A stretch of DNA of 64,000 nucleotides from Anaeramoeba flamelloides. Taxonomy: Eukaryota; Metamonada; Anaeramoebidae. Location of the stretch: contig JANTQA010000015.1 of the NCBI GenBank assembly GCA_027625915.1, positions 2,294,001-2,358,000 on the forward strand, read 5' to 3'. Shown here piece by piece: positions 12,697 through 25,600 of the stretch. The first letter of the stretch is position 1; each line of letters begins with the position of its first letter. The notes below the pieces were generated by a model that made no database searches, was not told the origin of the DNA, and was given only the letters and a program-made list of their open reading frames with translations. The position numbers and the translations under genes are program-made.

Positions 12697-13206
12697 GGAC
12701 TACGTTTTTAGGTGAAAATAGTGAAATAATCGATAAAATCACCCTTGAATAAGTTATGTAATCCAAGTAATATTTGTCCAAGGAGAATTTCTTTGAGAAA
12801 AAATGTGAAATTTTCACAATTTCAACAATTTTCAGAATTTTTACCTTGTTAGATCATGCCAAATTTTCATTTTAATATTTTAGAATTTCCATTTCAACTT
12901 TCAGAACTCACACTATTTTCTAGAGCTGTTCTACATATTTTTTAAATTTACTTTTACAAGTTTGAAATGTTCTCAAATTTAAAATGCACCCGAAAATCCC
13001 CAAAAGCAATTTTTTGCAATTATTTTTTTTGTTATTTAAAATTTTCCTTTTCATTGAATAACAAAGAAAAATATACTTCGTGAAAGGGTAAAGATGACAA
13101 AAAATGTTTTTTTTTTGTCCAATTTCTTCGGTGTGAAAATTTTTTTTGAGAAGCGAAAGTGAAATAACACAATTACTCAACCCCCTCAAGGGTGGGAACG
13201 TAGTCC
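12697..13206. mobile_element. Family D TTAA-flanked element, copy 1, inserted in C1
   Basis: A 510-bp element between TTAA at 12,693-12,696 and 13,207-13,210, with inverted ends GGACTACGTTTTTAGGTG and the inverse of GGACTACGTTCCCACCC. In copy C2 the same host position is uninterrupted (reverse strand CCAAGATTAATTCAATAATC). A second, 3'-diverged D copy lies at 59,249. No coding capacity. Confidence 0.85.
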
Positions 13207-13380
13207 TTAACTCAATAACCATCAAAATAAAAGCACAAAGACTGGTTAGTTTTATTTGCTTCTGATAAAGATACTTGTAGCATCAATATATTTCCATGAT
13301 TTCAGAAATAATTTGTAAAAAAACTTTATTCGTTAATTATTTAATTTTTTTAAAAAAAAATGAATTTTTTTAGTAACTAA

Positions 13381-13473
13381 TCTACATCTCGCCACAAATT
13401 TAAGAAAGATATTTTATGACTTTGTAGTCATAATATTGATAATTTAACCTTTAAATTTATGGCGAAATGCAGA
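13381..13473. repeat. Internal ~95-bp hairpin of family C (copy in C1)
   Basis: CTACATCTCGCCACAAATTT pairs with AAATTTATGGCGAAATGCAG around an inner stem. Equivalent hairpins occur at 30,374-30,467 (C2) and 33,304-33,398 (C3), so this is a conserved part of the family C body. Confidence 0.7.
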
Positions 13474-13663
13474 TTTTATTCTGAAATTTCTGAGGTTTTT
13501 TACTAATACATAGATCATTTTTAATTGATGAGGATCAACAAATATTACTACTTTACTAATCAATTTTATAGAGACATTTGAACCATGTAGCACTAATGTG
13601 GTTAGGTTCAATAACAACATACTTTGATCCTAGGATTATCCTTGGTAGACGCTAATCCCTTAA

Positions 13664-14220
13664 GATTCTATTACTTAAGGGACTTGTAAATATCAAAAAA
13701 AAACTTCTGGTAAATTTAAATTGTATATTCATAAAAATTTTACCACATCATGAAATTTCAAAATGAAGTTTAAACCCGATTACTACAAAACTAAACTTAC
13801 TTTCAAAGTTATTTTCAGAAATGAAATATTGTTATTAAAAGATTGATCCATTTTTCTTTTATTTTCAAAAAGTTCAAAATTCAACATATTTCTGAAATAT
13901 ATTTAAAAAAAAAATTATATATTTGAGAAAGAAGAAAGAAATCTTGCTGTTTTGTAAATGAAGTGAACCAAAATACACTTTAAAAATGAAACTAGTAAGT
14001 TCTCGAATAACCCCAGTTAAAAAACCACCTTAATTTCAAAAATTTGTATAACAATAATTATTTTAAACTTTAAAAAAATATAATTTTTTAATTCAAAGAT
14101 CAGTTCCAATCATTTTTTTCTTTTTATTGAACAAAAAAAATGTCTGAGAAAAAGAACTAAAAAAAAAATTAAAACAGTCCCCTAAAATACTTTTTAAAAA
14201 ACTATGGAAAAATCAACTTA
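13664..14220. other. Gene-free stretch between C1 and A
   Basis: Nothing recognisable apart from A and T runs. Confidence 0.5.
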
Positions 14221-14699
14221 CAGTGATCAAAATAATGTGTGTACAAAGACTATACTCGGTGTTTTATAATATTATCTGTACTTTTTTTTTTCTTCTTGTA
14301 CCAAGGAAACATCCAATCTACTACCAAACAGTATACCTAAGTTCAAATCAATTTTGAAAGTAAAGGTCTGGTTATTTTCAGTAAAATTTAAATTATTCAA
14401 GCAATTAGTTGAAAATTTTCCCTACTTTTCTCATTTTTTTTGAATTTTTTTGGTTTTTTTGATGATACAAACTTATCCCAAAAATTTACTTTATTTTTTG
14501 AGATAAATTTTGTAATTTGATCCTTTATTTTTAGAATTCCTTTTTAAATAATAGAACTTTAAAAACCAATACTATATTTTTTAAAGTTTATTATCAGTTT
14601 CTTTGATTGGTTAATGTATTGGTCTTTTATAACAAAAAAACAGGATTTTTATTTTGAAACATGTATTAATTTATTTTGCAAGCTTTATTTTGACTACAG
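14221..14699 (+). mobile_element. Family A element (Tc1/mariner-like MITE), best copy
   Basis: 479 bp, flanked by TA on both sides. The left end is CAGTGATCAAAATAATGTG and the right end (reverse strand) is CTGTAGTCAAAATAAAG, giving a ~17-bp imperfect inverted repeat. Internal landmarks: TTTTTCTTCTTGTACCAAGG, CATCCAATCTAC, GTATACCTAAGTTCAAATC, TGATCCTTTATTTTTAGAAT and TTTCTTTGATTGGTTAATG. The TA flanks and CAGT start suggest Tc1/mariner. It is non-coding. Confidence 0.8.
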
Positions 14700-15369
14700 T
14701 ATAATATAAAGAAATATTTTTTAATTTGATTATTAATAATGAATAATGAATAACCCAATCTTATTTTTTCCATTGAGTTATTGATAACCCATAGATTTAA
14801 TGGTATCAATATAATTTACAATTATTTCTTAATTTTGTAAAGATTTTCAAATCAATAAAGAAACAAATGTAAAGTAATAATTCTAATAATAAAAAAAAAA
14901 TTAGATAATTATCAAATAACCGATTTTGATATAAATAGTTACTTGTTTATACTCTTGATCATTCAATAGGAACATTATATAATCTTTTAAATTTCAAGAA
15001 ATGTAAGAAATATTTGTGAAAAAAATAGATGATCAGTTTTTTTAGATCTTCCAGGATTCAATATTTAATTTATTTTTATAATATTTTTAAAAGAAGATTA
15101 AAGTTTCAAGGTTATTTGTTCATACAGACTCACATGGATTATCACAAGTGAGATTACTTCAAAATATAAAAAGAATTGTTTTTTTGCAAATTTGTCTTTT
15201 TCTAATTTGAGCCAAAAATCCAAACAATACAGGATTAGATCTTTTAACTTACAATTTAATTGAGAAAAATGAAATATTTGAAAAATTATCACCCAGTTTT
15301 CTCTAAAGTTAACAAAAGAGTTTGCATAACCAGTTTAATTACACCCTTATGTGGATAATTACCCTATTA

Positions 15370-15376
15370 CCTTTGG

Positions 15377-15410
<34 letters not shown>
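15370..15410. repeat. (TA)n microsatellite
   Basis: An uninterrupted alternating AT tract of about 32 bp (15,380-15,410) lies just left of a family A copy. Confidence 0.9.
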
Positions 15411-15411
<1 letters not shown>

Positions 15412-15424
15412 AGATACTAGCCCC

Positions 15425-15865
15425 CCTAAACTTGTCAAAATAATCCACAATGAAAATTTTAATCCATGTTTCATTTTAAAAATATTGTTTTAGATTTATA
15501 GAAGACCTATACATTAACCAATCAAAGAAACCAACAATAAACCCTAAAAAAAGTGGCTTTTTTTTTTTTTTTTCTATTATGAAAAAAGAAATTCTAAAAA
15601 TAAAGGATCAAATTGGAAAATTAAACTCAAAATTAAGTTATTCTTTGATGGAAACTTTTAACTCTCAAAAGTAAAATATTTATACATAAACAATTGAAAA
15701 ATAATGAAAAATTCCCTACTTAATTTATGAATTTACTGAAAATATCCAAGGGGTTTCTTTCAAAACCGAGTTGAACTTAGGTATACTATTGACAAACGAA
15801 TTAGATTTTCCAGTCGAACACAAATAAAAAAAAGTACCGATTTGAAAATATGGAAAATACTTTTT
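15425..15865 (-). mobile_element. Family A element, reverse copy
   Basis: On the minus strand it matches the 14,221 element in order: the GTCAAAATAA end, AATCCATGTTTCA, ACATTAACCAATCAAAGAAA, ATTCTAAAAATAAAGGATCA, GAACTTAGGTATACTA. The 5' end is strongly diverged. It sits about 700 bp from the 14,221 copy in inverted orientation. Confidence 0.75.
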
Positions 15866-16499
15866 CAGAATACCATATTTTAATTATTCATGGTGGTAAA
15901 AAATTTTCTAGTTTTAATCTCAAAATACAGATGTGTTTTGATCCTAAAGCATCTTAGGAATTATTTTGGGCTAGTTTTGAATTTTCCTAAGATAGTTTAG
16001 TGTTTAGCCTTTTACCATTAAAAATAACAAAGGGAATTTAAAATAAAACCTTTGAGGACTATTTAACCTGTATATTATGATATAAATAAACTAAATAGTG
16101 TTGTATGGTCTATCTGCTAAGAACAAATAATGGAAAAGGAGAGATTTTTTAGAAAAAAAAACCCAAAGAACAATTACCAATACCAACTTTGGATAACTGT
16201 GGATTTAATTTTAAAAACAATTTATTTGTTCCAAATTCTTCTTATTTGGAACTTTTTAAGAAATTAAAGATTTTATTTTTTATTTTTTTTAATTCACAAA
16301 TGAGATATTTTTATCTTATTTTTAAAAAATTTGACAAAATACTTACTCTACAAAATGTAGAGGGTTATAAAACAACTTGAGAAACGTCTATTGAACTGAA
16401 TTAGATATTTTTACGTATAAAAATTTTTGATAGCATGGTAAAACCTAAAGAATCCATGCTTATCGAAAGGTTTTTTTTTTTTTTTTTAAATAGACACAA
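15866..16499. other. Gene-free stretch
   Basis: No gene or repeat could be named. Confidence 0.4.
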
Positions 16500-17688
16500 T
16501 ATACTATTTTGAAAAATTTTAATTTATAAAAAAATCTAGAAAAAAGATTTTTGAGTACAATGGGATATTGAAATACTGAAATTAAAATACCCATCACTGC
16601 TCTATTTGTGAAAAGAAAAAAAACCAAAGTTAAATCAGAGTTTATTCTTTATAATTTTCAATTTTTTGAAAATTTTTTTTTGATGAAATTTTTGGTTTTA
16701 TCAAATTAGATTTTTGATCAATAAATGCGTTTATGTGAATACTTATATTTAATCAAATAATAAACCAATAAATTAGAAACCAGGGGACATGTATTTGAAA
16801 ACAATCTTTTCTTTGAGAAGACCAAAAAAGAAAGTTCACCTTTCCTTATAAATTTCTTGAAATCAAGAATGAAATTAAAAAAATATTATATTAAAAAAAA
16901 AATTTCAAGTTTTTCTTTATATTCTTGATTTCTGTGAATTATACCAAGATACATCCTTGTTTTTCTTACCCAATTTCTATTTATTATTATTTAACTGAAA
17001 AATTTTTTTTGATTGATTTACTTTTAAGAGAAGTAAAAATTCAATTATTTTTTCAAAAAGAAAAAATAAATAGAAAATATTTTTTAAAAATTAATGTAAA
17101 GTGATTTAATTCTGGTAATCAAAAAAAAACTAAAAAGATTCAACCCAAAATAAAAGAAAATTTTAGAAAAAATTTCAATCTAGATTCAAAAAAATTTTTA
17201 GTTTCTCCATTTAACCCCTAATAAATTATTATCAACCCATACAAATATATCCAATAAACCATTATTATAAAGAATAACAATTAAAAAAATACCCTATTGT
17301 CTGAAAATAAACCCAAGATTATACAAATGTAACAAAAATAGAAATTTAAATTCATTGCTGAAAAAATATTTAAAAATCAAAGGTAATTTGCAAATCAAAA
17401 ATTTCCCATTCAAAAAAATTACAATCCATGATTAATAATAAAATAAGGTAAATAAAAAGCAATTAAATCAAAATTAACATCTATTATCTTAAAATAAAAG
17501 ATTTTTTTTTCATTTTTTATAAATCAATTTTTTAATTTTTTTGAATTTCCATTTTTTTGGTGGGTAGGCAAAAAATGAATATTTGGGGTATATTCTGGTC
17601 ACATATTTATTAAAATATGAATATACACAATTAAAAAAAATATTTGAATACTCAAGTTGGGTAAAAACAACACAAATAAAAATTTATA
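16500..17688 (+). mobile_element. Family B element, decayed copy 3
   Basis: Collinear with B1 over most of its body: GATATTGAAA, TTTGTGAAAAGAA, TTTTTGGTTTTATCAAAT, TTTTCTTTGAGAAGACCAAA, TTGAAATCAAGAATGAA, AATTTCAATCTAGATTCA. Both ends are lost; the right end is at the F element at 17,689. It is more diverged than B1 and B2, so probably older. Confidence 0.65.
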
Positions 17689-17888
17689 CAGTCATTTTCA
17701 CTTTTAAGGTACAAACTTTCAACGAAATTTAAGGCACAAAAAAACCTCAAATTAAGGCACAAAATTTGGAATTTTTTTTTTTTGACAATTTATTTTTACT
17801 AGAATTTGAATTTTGTGCTTTAATTTGAGATTTTTTTTAGTGCCTTAAATTTCGTTGAAAGTTTGTGCCTTAAAAGTGAAACTAACTG
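17689..17888. mobile_element. Family F fold-back MITE, copy 2
   Basis: 200 bp, with TA on both flanks. It starts CAGTCATTTTCACTTTTAAG and ends GTGAAACTAACTG. It has the same paired arms and TTAAGGCACAAA-type triplet as copy 1, and abuts the decayed B3 copy. Confidence 0.85.
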
Positions 17889-17939
17889 TATAATGTACTC
17901 CCACCCTATCCTTAGTAAACAATGATTTTCAGATACTTT

Positions 17940-18900
17940 GGAAAATTTTTTTATTGAAGGCACTTGTCATTTCCTGTGGAATTACTCCATACCCAAGTGG
18001 TGACGCGAACAAAAAAATATTTTGTGGAATTGCACTTTTTTAGATACTGATAAATTCGAATATATTTAAAAAAATTCTTAATTCACTTTCCCATTTTGTA
18101 ATTGCACATCTCAACTATTAAAACAACTCAAGGTAAAGAATATTTTGAAGCACAATCCATTTTACAAAGTTTTTTCTCGTTTAAAAGAATAAAATGCTTT
18201 CTTCAAAGCTTGTGTAAAAAAAATTGTAAAGTGGAAAATAAAGTGAAAATTTTCAGATATTTATTTGAATTTTTAAGTATATAATTTCACAAATAAAAAT
18301 ATTCATTAGATCTTCGGATATTCATTATCCAAAAATTCACAATATTTTGTAAAAAAATTCAAATTTTTATACAAAATCCGTTTTTTCTTATTTTATCTTT
18401 CTAAAGTGTTAGATTTCTTCAATTTAAATAAAAAATAACTTCCATAAGTACACAATCAATTTAATTTAATTTAATTTAATATTATAGGTGGTTATTTTCC
18501 AACGTTCACAATTTTATAGATTAAGTATTATTAAAAACATTTTTGATTAGATGTAAATAACTGATTCGAAAAATGAAAAAAAAAAAAAAAAAAACAAATC
18601 TTCAAGGTCTCAATAAGTGCCCAATAGTGAAACTTTAAAAACCAACACAGTTGTTTTCAAAATTTGAATTCAGAAAGATTGAAATTGAAAACTGAGTATT
18701 GATCTTTGTCGTAATTTTTCTAACAATATTCTCGTTTTTCATTTTTGATTTTTTGAGACTGATTGTATGACTCATCGGTTCTTTTGTTTTTAATTAATAT
18801 TAGAAACTCCTAAAATTTTAAAAATAATTTATTGTTTTTACATATCAAAAAATAATTTTAAAACCTTAATGACTTGACTCTTAATTTCTTTTTTTTTTTT
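17940..18900 (+). repeat. Family G dispersed repeat, copy 1
   Basis: In the same order and orientation as 58,390-59,170. Shared words: TGGAATTACTCCATACCCAAG (there GGATTTGCTCCATACTCAAG), CAACACAGTTGTTTTCAAAA, GATTTTTTGAGACTGAT and TGACTTGACTCTTAA. No open frame and no visible terminal repeat. Confidence 0.6.
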
Positions 18901-19717
18901 TTTTTAGAATTGTTGAAGATCTTACTCTCAATTGACTTCATCACCAAAAACATTTTTAAACATCAATACATTTGATTTAAAGTTGAATTTTAAAACCAAG
19001 AAAAATTTTTTTGAAGCAGAGTGAAAAAATTGTAAAAAGCAAAATGAAGGCGAAATTTTAAATTGATCATTGCAAAAAAAAAGTACAACCCAATTTTTAA
19101 TAGAAACTTACCGAAAAAATGAAGAAAAATCAATTAAAAGAGAAGAAACACAATTAATTCCTAAGAATAATATATTATATTGTTTTATATTGTACCAACA
19201 AAGATTATTCAGATCTCTTTGATTATCTAAATACAATTCTTGTTTTGGTTATCAAGTAAAATTTCAATTTTGTATAAAATTTTGATCTAAGAATCATCAT
19301 ATTTTTAATAACAAATTAATCAAATAAAGTTTATTTATAGTAACTATTCGGCAACGTGTTATTGTTCTGGGTCCATGATTTTGGTTTTCATTATTGATTT
19401 TTTGATCTGATTTTTATTTTTCAAGTTTTTTTATGGGATGTTTGTAGAAAACTGTTTTATGTGTTTTTGGTATTTTTATTTTTTTGTCTGATTTTGAGAA
19501 TAAATTGTGAGCAAATAGAAATTGTTAAGGGTTATATTTTTTTGTAATAGAAAAGAGATACAATTTATTATTCTATGTATTGTATATGTTGTACTAATAG
19601 TTATGTATTTAAATATTTATAGATCTTTTGTTGGAAAATTCGAAATTTTAATCCAAATTTGTCTTTTCTATGATATTATTTAATATCATAAAATAATATA
19701 AGTCAATTTAATACATC
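18901..19717. other. Gene-free stretch upstream of tRNA-Arg
   Basis: No gene is seen. The region includes poly-T (18,888-18,905). Confidence 0.5.
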
Positions 19718-19789
19718 GGTCCTGTAGCGCAGTGGTAGCGCGTCTGATTTCTAATCAGAAGGTCGTAGGTTCGAGCCCTACCTGGATCG
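19718..19789 (+). tRNA. tRNA-Arg (anticodon TCT)
   Basis: A complete 72-nt cloverleaf without an intron. The acceptor GGTCCTG pairs with CTGGATC (one T-T mismatch, one G-T). The D arm is GCGC-AGTGGTA-GCGC, the anticodon stem TCTGA/TCAGA has loop TTTCTAA (anticodon TCT, reading AGA, the Arg codon expected to be favoured in an AT-rich genome), the variable loop is AGGTC, and the T arm is GTAGG-TTCGAGC-CCTAC. A run of nine T directly follows, which serves as the Pol III terminator. A and B box sequences are intact, so the gene should be functional. Confidence 0.97.
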
Positions 19790-19798
19790 TTTTTTTTT
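19790..19798 (+). terminator. Pol III oligo-T terminator of tRNA-Arg
   Basis: A run of T starts at the base after the discriminator G. Confidence 0.85.
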
Positions 19799-20569
19799 AT
19801 TATTTTTTTTTTGTTTTCAATCAGGTTCACAATCCCTGAAATTTGAAAAAAGATTATCTTGTATTAGGTGTTGATATTTGATAATTTAATCCTTATTTGA
19901 TCGATCTTGTGCTTGGCATGAGTTTTAATTGTATTACAAAAAATTAAAAAAATAACAATTTTTTTTTTTTCGCGAAATCCGAATTGAAGAGTGAAAGATT
20001 AATAGATTGGTAGCTTTTTAAGAATAAATTTAAATTTTTGGGTTTCAGAAAAAAATTTTGATTTACTTTTTTGTCAATTAAATTAAATGAAAAAATTTTT
20101 TTGGAAAAAACTCTAAATAAAACCAAATCTAATTATAAATCTCAATCAAAAATTCACAAAACACATTTTTTTAATACTTAATTTCTGATAAATTAGTCTT
20201 GCAAACTTCAATTCGGATTTCGGAAAAAAAAAAAAATGTCATTTTTTATAATTTTTGTAATACTATTAAAACTCATACCAAACACAAGATCGATCAAATA
20301 AGAACCAAATTAACATGTTACTTCATTCTACACAAGATAATCTTTTATTCAAATTTCAGATATTGTAAACCTTTAACCCTCTATACAAATACTGAAAATT
20401 AGACAAAAGAATATTATTATTACTATATTTTTTTTTAAAAAACCCATTAATTCCATCAAAAGTACATATAATTTAGTAAAACTGTAAAATTTTCCCCAAC
20501 CAATACAATTCTACATAACTATTTATAACCAGATAGGATTTACAATTGTATAATAGACATAATAATATA
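19799..20569. other. Gene-free stretch
   Basis: No supportable gene. Confidence 0.5.
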
Positions 20570-20905
20570 TATCAAACGACTATAATTGGTATTTTAAAAT
20601 AAAATCTCGCCTTTTTTTTTTCTTTTTTTTAATGGAAAATAAATTCACTAACTAATAGTATACCAAAGTTGAAATCAATTTAGAACATAAATTAATTGAT
20701 ATTTTATCTTAATTTTAAATTAGGAATCAATTTGATGAAAATATTTTGTTATTTTCTCATTTTATGAAAATTTTTGTTTTTTTTGATAATAAAAAATTCT
20801 ATCAAAGATAAAATCTTTTGCTTTATATAAAATTTAGTAATTTGATCCTTCAATCTAGAATTTATTTATAAATAATTGAAATTTAAGAAATCAGACAGCG
20901 CTTCC
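20570..20905 (+). mobile_element. Family A element, 3'-truncated copy
   Basis: It matches the 14,221 element from ACGACTATAATTGG (as in the 26.9-kb copy) through TAGTATACCAAAGTTGAAATC, GATCCTTCAATCTAGAAT and ATAATTGAAATTTAAGAAA. The right terminus is missing. Confidence 0.55.
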
Positions 20906-22289
20906 AAACCCACCATGAAATTTGAGAGACATAGAAATGAACTTTTTGTCTCAGTTAAATACAAAAAAAAAATTTCGGTTATACGCTATCATATATATAT
21001 ATTATGGTTTGACATAAGTTTTTTAAAAAAATTTCTTATTTGAAAGATTGTGAAAATAATCTTTGTGTTTATGGAAACAAATTCAAAAATTCAAAAAAAA
21101 AAGCTTATAAAGATCGAAGATCGAATTTGATTATTTCTCAGAAATGGTCTTGTCTTTTGATTTTAAGTTCTTTAGAAATTTAGGATCCACCAAAAACCAA
21201 AAAATTTTTTTAAATTATAGATCATTCAGAAGTTTTGTAATCAAAAATTGAAATTTTACTATTTTCTAGAAGGGAAATTTCGTTCTATTATAAAATTTTA
21301 TGGTTTCCAATCAGCTATCACAAAACCATAAAATCCTGTCATACAAAGGGCAGTTTGAGACAGAAAATGAATTTTATGTTTATCATAGATTTCGTGGTAG
21401 GGCTGGAACGACTGTATAATATTTAGATATCTTTTGATGTTGTTTCGTTTGAGGGATAACCGAATAAGTCTTCTCAAACGAAGAAACATACTGTTTTTTT
21501 TATTTTGAAATACTTATTAAACTTTACAACAGGCATTATTTTGTAAACACAACAAAAAACATCAAAAAACATTATTTTGTAGGAAAAATTTAATTTAATA
21601 TCTAAATTAAATCTTTATAGTATATTAACAAAAATAATAAGTTAACATTTGTGGGATATCTGAAAAATTTATTTCAAACATCCACCCCATAGAGAAAAAA
21701 TTTTCCTTCGATCTTTCATTTTAATTATTTCTTTTTTAAAAGTAGAAAATCTTTAAGAAACCAGTATCATATTTGCGAATCATTTGTTGTTGCTTTATTT
21801 GTCCTTTTAATGTGAAGACTTCTTAGTATAAAGAAACATAACAGTTATTAAGAACTATATATTAAATAATTCTTCAGCAGTTTATTTTAACAACAGTGTA
21901 CACACAATCACAGAAACCAGAAACTATAAAAATTTGTTTATGAAACATCTTTTCCCAGTACTAGTAAAAATTTCCCTTTCTTTTTTTCGAGGGTGTAATT
22001 AATAATTTTTATTAACGGGATGACAGCACTATACTAATCACTGGAATCGAAACACTTGACTGTTTTTACCAAATTATATTGATTTTCTTCAGTTCTAGAT
22101 TCTCAAAAAAATTTCTTAAAAAAAATTTAAATCTTTAATTATACTTTTTATTTATTGTGAGAAAGGAGTAATCAAAGAAAATTTCCTATATAAAAAAGAG
22201 AAGAAGAAAAATAATTAAAATATTAAAGTAAAAAAAATATTATATCATTTATATGATCAAATTAAAAATTATCAACTGCCGTTAAGTTT
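20906..22289. other. Gene-free stretch
   Basis: A 63-codon minus-strand open frame at 21,298-21,489 (RLRRLIRLSLKRNNIKRY...) is less AT-biased than its surroundings but has no recognisable domain or splice partners. It is not called a gene. Confidence 0.35.
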
Positions 22290-22620
22290 TTCCAGGATTT
22301 GAAAGAAATGAGTAAAATACTTTCGAATTTTGGAAAACTATAGTTAGCTTTTTTTTGTAATTTGAGAAATAAAAAGAAAATTTCAAAAATTAAAAAAAAA
22401 GTTCTGTTAGGTTTTCTTAAGTTTTCTGTTTATTTGGAAAATCTACAGATTTTCGTTAGGTTTTTTTTACTTTTCGAAATAAAACGAAAATTTATTAAAA
22501 TTTTCTGTTTATTTCAAAAAGCAAAAAAAACCTAGAACACTTCACAAATAAAATAGAAAACCTCAAGAAAACCTAGGCACTCAACAACACTTGAAGACAC
22601 CTCCACTGAAACAGGAGGAG
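22290..22620. repeat. Family L hairpin-rich repeat, copy 2
   Basis: The core hairpin at about 22,459-22,536 pairs TTAGGTTTTTTTTACTTTTC with the inverse of GCAAAAAAAACCTAG. An outer pair (AGGTTTTCTTAAGTTTTCTG and its inverse near 22,570) gives two nested palindromes. Related to 7,300-8,040. Confidence 0.55.
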
Positions 22621-25600
22621 TAAAAAACCCGATAGAAAGATTATTAGCAATAAATAAGATTACACAAACTGTGATTAATAAATTGATATTCCACCTTCAT
22701 TAGTTTTTTTTAATTTAAAAGAATGGAGTAAATTCATTGATTTTGCTCAATTCTTACAAATTAAAAAAAAACCTTGGCACGACTCGGAAAAGTGTGACAC
22801 TATGTACCCGAATTTGTATATATTTTACAATTATTTTAGGAATTTTTTATTTTCAATTTTTTATTTTCATTTTTTCTTTATTACCTTAAGTTTTCTAACC
22901 ATACGAGCTTTGATGAAAAATTCTCAACAAGAACAATAAATTTCGTAATTTTACTGCGTTGATTTTTGCATTGACCACTTTATGAAATTAAATAGCCTTG
23001 TCGAGGGGGGAATTCTGAGAATAATTTGTAAATGGTTGAAACTATGAAAGTGGGGGGTATATTATTTAAATAAATATTCCCTACCATAATTTACTATTAT
23101 TAGATTCCGATTATCTGTTGGTTAATTGATTGAAATTAGTGGAGTACAATGACAATTCTGTAATCTAGACTAGAAGTAGAGATATTATTGATTCTGTTCA
23201 AATAAAAAAAAACATTTGGATTTATACAACACGATAAAATAATAAAACTTTAATTATACTAATATCTATAATTACTATTTCAAAGAAAATAATATTTTGA
23301 AAAACAAATGAAATTAAAATAATTTTGAGAAATTTAATAATTTATTTTTAGAATTTTTGTTCAACTTTCAAATAATTAACCCCAGCTTTTTACTTTTAAT
23401 TTATTTTATATAATATTTAGAAATTATTTGAATATAATTTCAAATATTCTGAAAATCCAAATATTCTTGAGAATATCAAAAAAAAGAAATTAAATAATAA
23501 TTAATATTTTTGAAAAAATATATTTAAGAAAAGATAACTTCGGTTTTTTTACTGTATTCCTTATATATTTTATTATTTATCAGTATAATATCTTTCAACA
23601 AATAATTAATTTTATTTCGCTAATAGAATTTTATTATTTATAAACAATTTTATGTTTAAAAATTCTATTTCTTTATTTTTAACCTTTTTTGAAATTTTTT
23701 CGAAAGTTATTTATTATTAAAAAACATAAATCCATTTTTTTATCTCAGAAATTACCAGAATCTTATATTATAGAGAATTCTTTTGAATGTTAAGAAATAA
23801 AATAAATCTTTATTTAATACTTTTAAACTATTAATGATTTATATAAAATATTTTTTGAAATATTTACTCAAGTTAACTCAAAAATATTCCAAAGTATACC
23901 CGAATAATAAAACCAACAAATAAATCTTGTATTATTTTCCCAATCTTTAAAAATAATTATTTAGTGTATTTTAAAAAATCTTTTAATATAAATTAATTAT
24001 TCTTTCGAATATATAAGATTAATTTATTCTTTTTATTTCAATTCCTAATTGAAATTGAAAAGGGTGTAATAATTTAAAATAATATGGTTATAGTATTAAA
24101 AAGTAATTCCAATTTAATATTTATAATTTTTCAGCATATATAACACTTTTAAGAATTCGAAAAATAATAATTTAATTAAACAAAGATCTTAAAAACCAAT
24201 TAATTTTGTAAAAATAACACAAAAAATTGAAATTAAATCAGTGATCAGATCAAAAGATAATTACTTTTTGGTATCAATTTAGTTGACAGATTAATTGAAC
24301 CTTTACATTGACAATAATTATCAATTAAGAAATAAGTATTGATTCTGAACTTACTATCATAATAGATTTACCAATAATAAGAAATACCCAAGATAATAGA
24401 TCTCGATATATATATATTCTATATTTTTGTTTCACTTTGATTAAAACAATCGCTTGACACAACACAACCAGATTTTGTCACAACAATTTAAATTCAAAAA
24501 ATTTCTATAAAAAGGTTTAACATTGATGATAGATCTGAAGATTCTTTATCGGCTCTCTTTTACTTTTTATTTATAAATCTTAATTGTTCCTTTTAAATTT
24601 TAGGTTAAGTTCAATTTCAGTAAAAGTCTGGTACCAGAAGACAACACCAAAAGTTTTTTATTTTATTTTTTTACAATATAGATATTAAAAATGTCTTGTT
24701 TATTTAGTTCTGATGTGGTTTTTTTTGATTTTTAATCTTTTTAGTATTTAATGTAAAAAAAAATAAATAAATTTTTTTTCAAACAAAAAAAATGCCACAA
24801 TAGAATGTTGAGATAAGAATAAAAGTTGACCATTTAACTTTTCTCCAAAGTAGACCAAATAAATCAACTTAAAATGTATTTATGTCGTTTAATTTTAAGT
24901 CTAAATTAAAATTTAACAAATTGTTTTTCAAAAAGTACTTTATAGTGGTGTAAATAAACTGTGTAAACAAGCTTTATAACCCATTACAAAATTTTAACTA
25001 GTTTTTTTTTTCAGACTTGGGTATTTAAAGATAGGAACACACATACCAATTATTGGTTCTGATTCAAATTGACTTTAGAGGTTAATTCTTTGATTAATTG
25101 AAAATTTTCAATAATATTAAATGCTTTTGTTTCAAAAATTTCGGCATATTTACAAAATTTCGGTTAGATTAATTGATTTTTTTATAAAAAAAATTCAAAA
25201 AATGAAATTTTACTCATTTTTTTTGTCAAAAAATTACATTTTAATCTTTCAATATCTTCATAATTCTTTTTTAATATTTATTTAAAGAACCCTATTTCTG
25301 GTTTATATACTGTTTTCAACCCATTGATTTGTTTCTTGTATTTCTACAGTCAGACAATATTTTTTGCATGAGTTAAATTTTACTAATGGGTTAAAATAAA
25401 AAACAGGGGTTATTTGCATGTCTGTAAATCCTAAAAAAGCAACGAGATACAACCAAAGTAAAAAAAAGTTGTTTTCTCGTCTGCTTGGAAAATGTTATAA
25501 AGCGAAAATAAAGACTTTGTGTTGCTACTCCCTTAAGGTAATTTTAAAAGAGTTTAACTAAAAAATCCTCTCAAAAAGACCTTGAAATAGTTCAATTTAA

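Larger units (their letters stand above)
11191..13659. mobile_element. Family C TTAA-flanked element, copy 1 (host of nested B and D)
   Basis: TTAA lies at 11,187-11,190 and 13,660-13,663. The terminal inverted repeats exceed 70 bp: both ends read TTAAGGGATTA..GTC..CCA, then ATCAAAGTATGTTGT, then a segment with CATGGTTCAAAT. The inner sequence matches copies C2 (29,620-31,339) and C3 (32,699-33,880) in reverse. Two later insertions, B1 and D1, interrupt it. Without them it is about 750 bp. It is non-coding. TTAA duplication points to the Kolobok (5'-RR termini) or piggyBac superfamily; the GG start favours Kolobok. Confidence 0.8.

Noticed and set aside
21298-21489. 63-codon minus-strand frame rich in Arg
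   Set aside because: Slightly better composition than its surroundings, but no domain, partner exon or second copy.
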